The notes below the pieces were generated by a model. That model saw only the letters and a list, made by a program, of their open reading frames with translations. It had not been told where the DNA came from and did not search any database. The translations under genes were made by a program, and so were the position numbers. Positions 58,588-64,000 of a DNA stretch of 64,000 nucleotides are shown piece by piece (the stretch's first letter is position 1; every line of letters starts with the position of its first letter). The stretch is taken from the NCBI RefSeq assembly GCF_003594915.1, contig NZ_QZCS01000008.1, positions 1 to 64,000 on the forward strand, written 5' to 3'. The stretch comes from Enterobacter chuandaensis (GTDB taxonomy: Bacteria; Pseudomonadota; Gammaproteobacteria; Enterobacterales; Enterobacteriaceae).

Positions 58588-61500
58588 ATGCGTTTTTTAT
58601 CTGCCCGGTTGATAAGCCTGTTTTTACTGTTGTGCAGTGTCGGACAGATTCAGGCCCAGGAACTGTCTCTGCAACGCCGTGTGCAGGTCAATGCGCCGCA
58701 CGTCCAGTTTAATGTTGATGTGCAGCAGTGGCTGGACAACAACCAGACGCTTCATGTGGGCGTCTGGGGGCAGCCCCATCCCCCTTTGAGTGAAGGCATG
58801 GGCCACGGGCTTTTCAGCGGCATTGCTGCCGATTATCTGGCGCTGCTGGAGGATAGCCTTAAGGTCAACGTCAAACTGCATTATTACAGCCATAGCCGCG
58901 ATGCGTTCCAGGCGCTGCGCCGTCATGAAATTCAGATGGTGGCGATGTGGAACCCGGAACTTTGGCCAAATCCGGATCTGGTAACCACGCCGCCATGGCT
59001 GCTGGATAAGGCGGTCCTGATGACCACCCGCGATCATGCTGACGACGCACGCGAAGCCATCCCCAGGAAACTGGGGCTGATGTCGGATACCAGCGCCAGC
59101 CCGGCGCTGCGTCGTTACTACCCTGGCAGCACGCTCCGTTTTCAGTACTGGTACCCATCAGCCGTCAGCGCGCTGGCGTTTAAGCAGATAGACGCGCTGT
59201 GGATTAACCGCGCAAGTGCGGAATACCTCACCCAGTATCATCAGGCCCAGGGGCTGCACTGGCGCTATAGCCCGGCGCTGCCCAATCTGAACATGAGCTT
59301 TGGCGTGGATCGCCAGCTGCCGCAGCTGGCGGAAGCCATCGACACGGTGTTTAAACACATTCCGTTAGCCAGCCGTTTGCGTATTACCAACAGCTGGGGA
59401 CTCAACCGGAGCTTCGTGATCACCACCAACCCGCTGGCGCTGGATCAGGAGGAAGAGAACTGGCTGCGCGAGCACAGTCAGATCCAGGTGATCCTGGATA
59501 GCCGCCAGCGTCCGCTGTCGTTTGTGGAGGAGGGATCGCCCGCGGGTCTGGTGGTTGACCTGCTCAATCAGTTTAGCGAGCAGTACGATATTCAATTCAC
59601 GATTCTGACCGCCGGTAGCGACGCCGAACTGAATGCACTGAAGCGGGACAACCCGGACGCGCTGATGCTCAGTCTGCAGACCGACATAGCGCAAAAGTCT
59701 ACCGCGAGCATGGCGATGACCTCACCGTTGCTCACCACGCCCTCTGTGGTGGTCATGGATCAGGAGATCAAACGACCGGATGATTTTTCCCAGCTGAAGG
59801 GCGAAAAGCTGGCGATTATGGCTGATGACCCGCTGATCCACTGGCTGGAAACCTGGTATCCCACCATCCAGCTGGTGCCGCTTACGAAGATGGATGATGC
59901 GCTCGCGTGGCTGAAAAAAGGCGACGTGCGCGGCGTGATTGCGCCGCAGTTTATCGCCAACTATCTGGTGACGCGCCATCATCCCACCCGCTTTCATCTG
60001 GCGGTGACGGTACCCGTACCGCCCACGGATGTGGTGATGGCCGCGCAAACCGACACCAGCCAGCCGATTAATATTCTCAATAAGGCGCTGGCGGATATGC
60101 AGCCGCAGGCGTTGATGCAGCTGGCGGGCGACTGGCGACAAGCCGCCATCGACAATAGCGAAACCTGGGCGCAAAGCACGGTGCTTAATTCCCTGGTCTG
60201 GGGCGTGCTGCTTCTGCTGGTGGTCACCGGGTGTTGGCTGTGGATCCAGTATCTGCGCGCCGCGCTGCGTCGCGGGAACGTCTGGCAGCAGCAGCTTGCC
60301 GAACAGTTGCGTTTTACCCAGGCGCTTATAGACGCCTCACCCGTGGCGCTCTATGTGCGCGATCGCAACGGAAACCTGCTGCGTTACAACCAGGTCTGGG
60401 CGGAGACCATCGGTCAGCCGGGTGAGGTATTGCAGGGGCAGCCTGTCACGGCGATCGCCATAGCCGAACCGGCGGTGCTGGCGAACCTGGAGGCGAAGTA
60501 CCAGCAGGCGTTGCAGGATGGACAGCCGCAGAACTGGTCTGAAAGCTGTACGATCAACGGCCAGCGACGTTATCTGCAGGGCTGGGTTGTGCCGTGGCAT
60601 GACGGCCAGGGCGATATCAGCGGCCTGATTGGCGGCTGGCTGGATGTCACGGAAAAAGAGCAGCTGATTGCCCAGCTTTCAGAAACGAAAAATAACCTGG
60701 AACAGGCGATCGGCAGTAAGAACGCGTTTATGCAGAGCATGGGGCATGAAGTGCGCACGCCGCTAAGCGTGATCACCGGCCTGCTGGAGATGGAGCTTCA
60801 GGCGCTGGAGGCGCGGCATGAGCATAACGAAAATCTGAATCTGATCTGGGAATCTTCCCTGAGCCTGCTTTCGCTTATCGGGGATATGTTTGATGTCTTC
60901 CGGGCCGATAACCCGCAGCTGAATGGCACGACCCGCAGCACGCATTTGCCCCAGCTGATCCACAGTACGGTGGCGCTCTATCGTCAGCAGGCGGAAGCCA
61001 AAGGGATCACCCTGAACGTGTTGATCGAGCTTTCCGGCGAACGCTTTATTACCGATCCGCTGCTGATTATTCGCATCCTCTCCAGCCTGCTTCGCAACGC
61101 GATCAAGCACTCGAACGGCGAAGAAATTGACGTTGAGGTGTACGAGGGCACCAGAGACGCGGGCTCCACAACCGTCCCGCTGGTCATTGAGGTGTGTGAC
61201 CAGGGAGAAGGAATCGACGGAAAGCGGCTGGAGGAGATTACCCGACGCGCTCACCACGTGACGCTGAAATCCGAGTGGACAGATACCGGGTTCAGCTTAC
61301 CGGCCTGCCTGTATATGGCGCAGGCCGCAGGGGCGGAGGTGCGTATCGACAGTGAACCGCATGAAGGCTGCGTGGTGAGCCTTCACTTTGATGCGCAGCC
61401 CGCCGCCAGTAAGGTGTTAACACCTCCTCCCGTCGACCAGGCGCGCAGCCTGCATATTCTGGGAGTGGATGACTACCCGCCTGCACGCCGGGCGCTGCAA

Positions 61501-62148
61501 CAGCGGCTGGAGTCATGGGGGCATCGGGTATCGCTGGCGACGCAGGGCGCGGAGGCGCTGTCGATGTGGCAGCAGAATCCTGGCCGCTACGATGTGATTA
61601 TTACCGATTGCACGATGCCGGAAATGGACGGCTATGAACTGGCACGGCAAATCCGCCACACCGAGCAGCTGACAGGCCAACCGCCGATCCCGGTTTTCGG
61701 TTTGAGTGCGATGAGCGGCGCGGAATCGGCTGCGCGCTGCATTGAAGCCGGTATGAATGAATACCTGGAAAAACCGCTGACGGCAGAAAAACTCCAGACG
61801 CTGCTGGACCGCTATTTTGCTGGCAGCGGCGCTAAATCTGAGTGGGTGAATGATGCCACGCGGGCACTGCAGGCCGAAATGGTCGAGGTCAACAGGCAGG
61901 ATGCCAGCAAGCTGACGCAGTGGCTCGCGCAAAAAGAACGCGATAAGGTGGGCCGCATGGCGCACCGCATTAACGGCGGCGCAAGGATGATGAACATGAC
62001 GTCTCTGCAGCAGGCCTGCGAACAGCTGGAAGCGGCCTGTAATGAAGAACGCGGCTGGCAAGAGATTGAATCCCTCGTCAACCGCGTCCTGGAAGAGATG
62101 AGCCGGTTTAATCAGCAGCTGTCGTCAGAGAACAGCGATGCGCGCTGA
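58588..62148 (+). CDS. BvgS/EvgS-type hybrid sensor kinase 2 with PAS and Hpt domains
   Basis: The 1,186-aa protein has a signal peptide (MRFLSARLISLFLLLCSVGQIQA), two SBP_bac_3 domains (about 45-265 and 285-520), a membrane helix (about 531-555) and a PAS domain (about 570-690). HisKA follows with GHEVRTPLS (H720). In the HATPase the N box (RNAIKHS) and DQGEGID are present, but the GTGLGL box reads DTGFSL. A receiver with GVDDY, D in ITDCTMPE (about 1007) and LEKP is followed by a C-terminal Hpt with MAHRINGGARM (H1126). The altered ATP lid suggests weak autokinase activity, and the Hpt suggests a role as relay hub. It ends 10 bp from convergent gor. Confidence 0.93.
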   Translation: MRFLSARLISLFLLLCSVGQIQAQELSLQRRVQVNAPHVQFNVDVQQWLDNNQTLHVGVWGQPHPPLSEGMGHGLFSGIAADYLALLEDSLKVNVKLHYYSHSRDAFQALRRHEIQMVAMWNPELWPNPDLVTTPPWLLDKAVLMTTRDHADDAREAIPRKLGLMSDTSASPALRRYYPGSTLRFQYWYPSAVSALAFKQIDALWINRASAEYLTQYHQAQGLHWRYSPALPNLNMSFGVDRQLPQLAEAIDTVFKHIPLASRLRITNSWGLNRSFVITTNPLALDQEEENWLREHSQIQVILDSRQRPLSFVEEGSPAGLVVDLLNQFSEQYDIQFTILTAGSDAELNALKRDNPDALMLSLQTDIAQKSTASMAMTSPLLTTPSVVVMDQEIKRPDDFSQLKGEKLAIMADDPLIHWLETWYPTIQLVPLTKMDDALAWLKKGDVRGVIAPQFIANYLVTRHHPTRFHLAVTVPVPPTDVVMAAQTDTSQPINILNKALADMQPQALMQLAGDWRQAAIDNSETWAQSTVLNSLVWGVLLLLVVTGCWLWIQYLRAALRRGNVWQQQLAEQLRFTQALIDASPVALYVRDRNGNLLRYNQVWAETIGQPGEVLQGQPVTAIAIAEPAVLANLEAKYQQALQDGQPQNWSESCTINGQRRYLQGWVVPWHDGQGDISGLIGGWLDVTEKEQLIAQLSETKNNLEQAIGSKNAFMQSMGHEVRTPLSVITGLLEMELQALEARHEHNENLNLIWESSLSLLSLIGDMFDVFRADNPQLNGTTRSTHLPQLIHSTVALYRQQAEAKGITLNVLIELSGERFITDPLLIIRILSSLLRNAIKHSNGEEIDVEVYEGTRDAGSTTVPLVIEVCDQGEGIDGKRLEEITRRAHHVTLKSEWTDTGFSLPACLYMAQAAGAEVRIDSEPHEGCVVSLHFDAQPAASKVLTPPPVDQARSLHILGVDDYPPARRALQQRLESWGHRVSLATQGAEALSMWQQNPGRYDVIITDCTMPEMDGYELARQIRHTEQLTGQPPIPVFGLSAMSGAESAARCIEAGMNEYLEKPLTAEKLQTLLDRYFAGSGAKSEWVNDATRALQAEMVEVNRQDASKLTQWLAQKERDKVGRMAHRINGGARMMNMTSLQQACEQLEAACNEERGWQEIESLVNRVLEEMSRFNQQLSSENSDAR

Positions 62149-62158
62149 CGTTCTGGCA

Positions 62159-63511
62159 TTAACGCATGGTCACAAACTCTTCCGCCGCCGTCGGGTGGAT
62201 TGCCACGGTGTTGTCGAAGTCTTTCTTCGTGGCGCCCATCTTCAGCGCCACGGCAAAGCCCTGCAGGATCTCGTCCATGCCGAAGCCAATACCGTGGATG
62301 CCGACAATCTTCTCGTCCGGGCCGACGCAGACCAGCTTCATGCGGCACGGCTGGCGGTGCGAGGTGACGGCGGTATACATCGCGGTAAACGCCGATTTAT
62401 ACACTTTCACCTGGTCGTCGCCGTACTGCTCGCGCGCCTGAGGCTCGGTTAAGCCGACGGTGCCGATTGGCGGGTGGCTGAAGACCACGGTCGGGATGTT
62501 GCTGTAGTCCAGATGCTCGTCCGGCTTGTTGTTGAACAGGCGCTCGGAGAGACGACGGCCCGCCGCAACGGCGACCGGAGTCAGCTCAACGGCTCCGGTG
62601 TTATCGCCGACCGCGTAAATGCCAGGCACGCTGGTGTTCTGGAATTTATCGACAACGATATAGCCTTTGTCATTGGTTTTTACGCCGGTCACGGCCAGGT
62701 TGAAGTTGTCGTTCGCCGGTTCACGGCCAATCGCCCAGATCAGGCAATCGACGGTCTGGCTGCGGCCATCCTCCAGTTCCAGGGTCAGGCTACCGTCTGC
62801 ATTTTTCACGACCGCTTTTGGCACGGCGTTAGTGTGCAGAGTTGGGCCTTCGGCGTTCATCACTTCTACCAGCGTATCGACGATCAGCGGGTCAAAGCTG
62901 CGCAGCGGCGCGTGTTTACGCACGAACAGGTGCGCTTCAGCGCCCAGGCCGTTAATCACGCCGGCCAGCTCAACCGCAATGTAACCCGCGCCAACAACGG
63001 CAACGCGTTCTGGCAGGGCCGGCAGCTCGAAGAAGCCGTCGGAGTCGATGCCGTATTCGGCACCCGGAATGTTCGGGTGGCTCGGACGGCCGCCGGTAGC
63101 GATCAGGATGTGATCGGCGGTGATCGTCTCGCCGTTCACTTCGATCGTTTTGGCGTCCACAAAGCGGGCGAAACCGTGGATAACGTCGACGTTATTTTTA
63201 CCCAGCACGTTGTCGTATGAGGTGTGAATACGGTCGATGTAGGCGGTACGGCTGGCGATCAGCTTGTCCCAGTCGAAGTGGTTGATGGTGGTGTCAAAGC
63301 CGTAGTCCGGGCCGTACATATGGATAGCTTCACGGATTTGTGCCGCATGCCACATCACTTTCTTCGGTACACAACCCACGTTCACGCAGGTGCCGCCCAG
63401 CGCTTTCGCTTCAATCAGCGCACACTTCTGGCCGTACATGGCCGCGCGGTTGATGGAGGCGATGCCGCCGCTGCCGCCGCCGATTGCGATGTAGTCATAA
63501 TGCTTAGTCAT
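62159..63511 (-). CDS. gor: Glutathione reductase Gor
   Basis: Gor is an FAD enzyme that reduces GSSG with NADPH in the cytoplasm. The 450 aa match the E. coli length. It has the N-terminal FAD site [15 protein letters not shown], redox-active disulfide [13 protein letters not shown] (about 39-51), NADPH-site [12 protein letters not shown] (about 174-185), [18 protein letters not shown] (about 294-311) and the C-terminal His-Glu pair in [14 protein letters not shown]. It marks the right border of the adhesin island; in E. coli the treF-gor interval holds the acid-fitness genes. Confidence 0.97.
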   Translation of the reverse strand: MTKHYDYIAIGGGSGGIASINRAAMYGQKCALIEAKALGGTCVNVGCVPKKVMWHAAQIREAIHMYGPDYGFDTTINHFDWDKLIASRTAYIDRIHTSYDNVLGKNNVDVIHGFARFVDAKTIEVNGETITADHILIATGGRPSHPNIPGAEYGIDSDGFFELPALPERVAVVGAGYIAVELAGVINGLGAEAHLFVRKHAPLRSFDPLIVDTLVEVMNAEGPTLHTNAVPKAVVKNADGSLTLELEDGRSQTVDCLIWAIGREPANDNFNLAVTGVKTNDKGYIVVDKFQNTSVPGIYAVGDNTGAVELTPVAVAAGRRLSERLFNNKPDEHLDYSNIPTVVFSHPPIGTVGLTEPQAREQYGDDQVKVYKSAFTAMYTAVTSHRQPCRMKLVCVGPDEKIVGIHGIGFGMDEILQGFAVALKMGATKKDFDNTVAIHPTAAEEFVTMR

Positions 63512-63582
63512 AGCTTTTGTCCTTAATCGTGAATTGCCGCGATTGTATACCTGAAATCAATAGTTTCCACCGATGGCTGCGA

Positions 63583-64000
63583 TTACTCCGGCACGATCCA
63601 GCTGACGGTGGCGTGGCCCGTACCGGCTGGCACCAGCTTTTTATGCAGCCACGGCAGCACGTTGTTCATTTGCGCTTCAAGCTTCCACGGCGGGTTGATC
63701 ACAATCATGCCGGAGGCGGTCATGCCGCGCTGGTCGCTGTCCGGGCGCACCGCCAGCTCAATCTGCAGGATTTTGCGGATGCCGGTCGCTTCCAGGTCTT
63801 TGATCATGCGCTTGATTTGCGCGCGCAGGACCACCGGGTACCACAGGGCATACGTCCCGGTGGCGAAGCGCTTGTAGCCTTCGTGGATGCCGGTCACCAC
63901 CGCCTGATAGTCGGTTTTAATTTCGTACGGCGGGTCGATCAGCACCAGGCCGCGGCGTGAAACCGGCGGCAGCTTGGCTTTCAGCTGCTGGTAGCCGTCG
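63583..64000 (-). CDS. rlmJ: 23S rRNA m6A2030 methyltransferase RlmJ, 5' part outside the window
   Basis: The C-terminal about 139 residues of RlmJ (280 aa in E. coli), which methylates A2030 of 23S rRNA. The catalytic motif IDPPYE (NPPF/DPPY class of N6-adenine methyltransferases) is visible at about 63925-63942, followed by FATGTYALWYPVV and the tail GHATVSWIVPE. The frame stays open to the window edge (DGYQQLKAKLPPVSRRGL). The gor-rlmJ neighbourhood is as in E. coli. Confidence 0.95.
   Translation of the reverse strand, partial: DGYQQLKAKLPPVSRRGLVLIDPPYEIKTDYQAVVTGIHEGYKRFATGTYALWYPVVLRAQIKRMIKDLEATGIRKILQIELAVRPDSDQRGMTASGMIVINPPWKLEAQMNNVLPWLHKKLVPAGTGHATVSWIVPE

Overview
The window is a chromosomal segment of a gamma-proteobacterium of the Enterobacteriaceae, most likely Enterobacter or a close relative. 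The housekeeping proteins (MurB, BirA, BcsA, BcsB, YhjD, TreF, DctA, Gor) are near-colinear with their E. coli counterparts as I remember them, but neighbouring blocks are arranged differently. No complete RNA gene is present. The first bases are the second terminator of an rRNA operon, so an rrn operon ends just outside the left edge.

Layout. (1) 1-2,100: rrn terminator, then murB-birA. (2) 2,200-18,500: the full E. coli-type cellulose locus, bcsEFG divergent from bcsRQABZC, followed by the c-di-GMP phosphodiesterase gene pdeK. bcsE carries an in-frame amber codon and bcsQ a one-base frameshift, so cellulose export may be off in this isolate unless these are sequence errors. The direct birA|bcsG junction differs from E. 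coli and suggests an inversion around oriC. (3) 18,600-35,450: the conserved dctA-yhjJ-kdgK-pdeH-yhjG-yhjE-yhjD-yhjC-yhjB-treF stretch. Extra genes are an SDR next to the LysR gene yhjC, a lysozyme-like protein lacking its catalytic Glu, a GNAT protein and a membrane protein of the STY4199/HEPN type. (4) 35,600-62,150: an accessory biofilm island between treF and gor, the interval that holds the acid-fitness genes in E. coli. (5) 62,150-64,000: gor and the end of rlmJ.

The island is the most interesting part. It encodes two tandem giant Ig-repeat adhesins (1,539 and 1,768 aa), an OmpA-family lipid-free envelope protein, a complete LapB/LapC/LapE-like type I secretion system, and a TPR-glycosyltransferase-like protein. 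It also encodes a 112-aa protein that consists almost only of the C-terminal export domain shared by the two adhesins. Regulators are two BvgS/EvgS-type hybrid kinases, one with and one without an Hpt domain, a response regulator whose phosphoacceptor Asp is Glu, and an RcsB-like regulator with a one-base frameshift in an A7 tract.

A palindrome of the form AAGAC-NN-GTCTT, similar to an RcsB box, recurs upstream of adhesin 1, the secretion operon, the glycosyltransferase, and the small export-domain protein with the second kinase. I infer one dedicated regulon: kinases sense periplasmic ligands, a phosphorelay feeds the RcsB-like regulator, and that regulator controls making, modifying and exporting the adhesins. 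The c-di-GMP enzymes and cellulose genes to the left make the whole window biofilm-centred.
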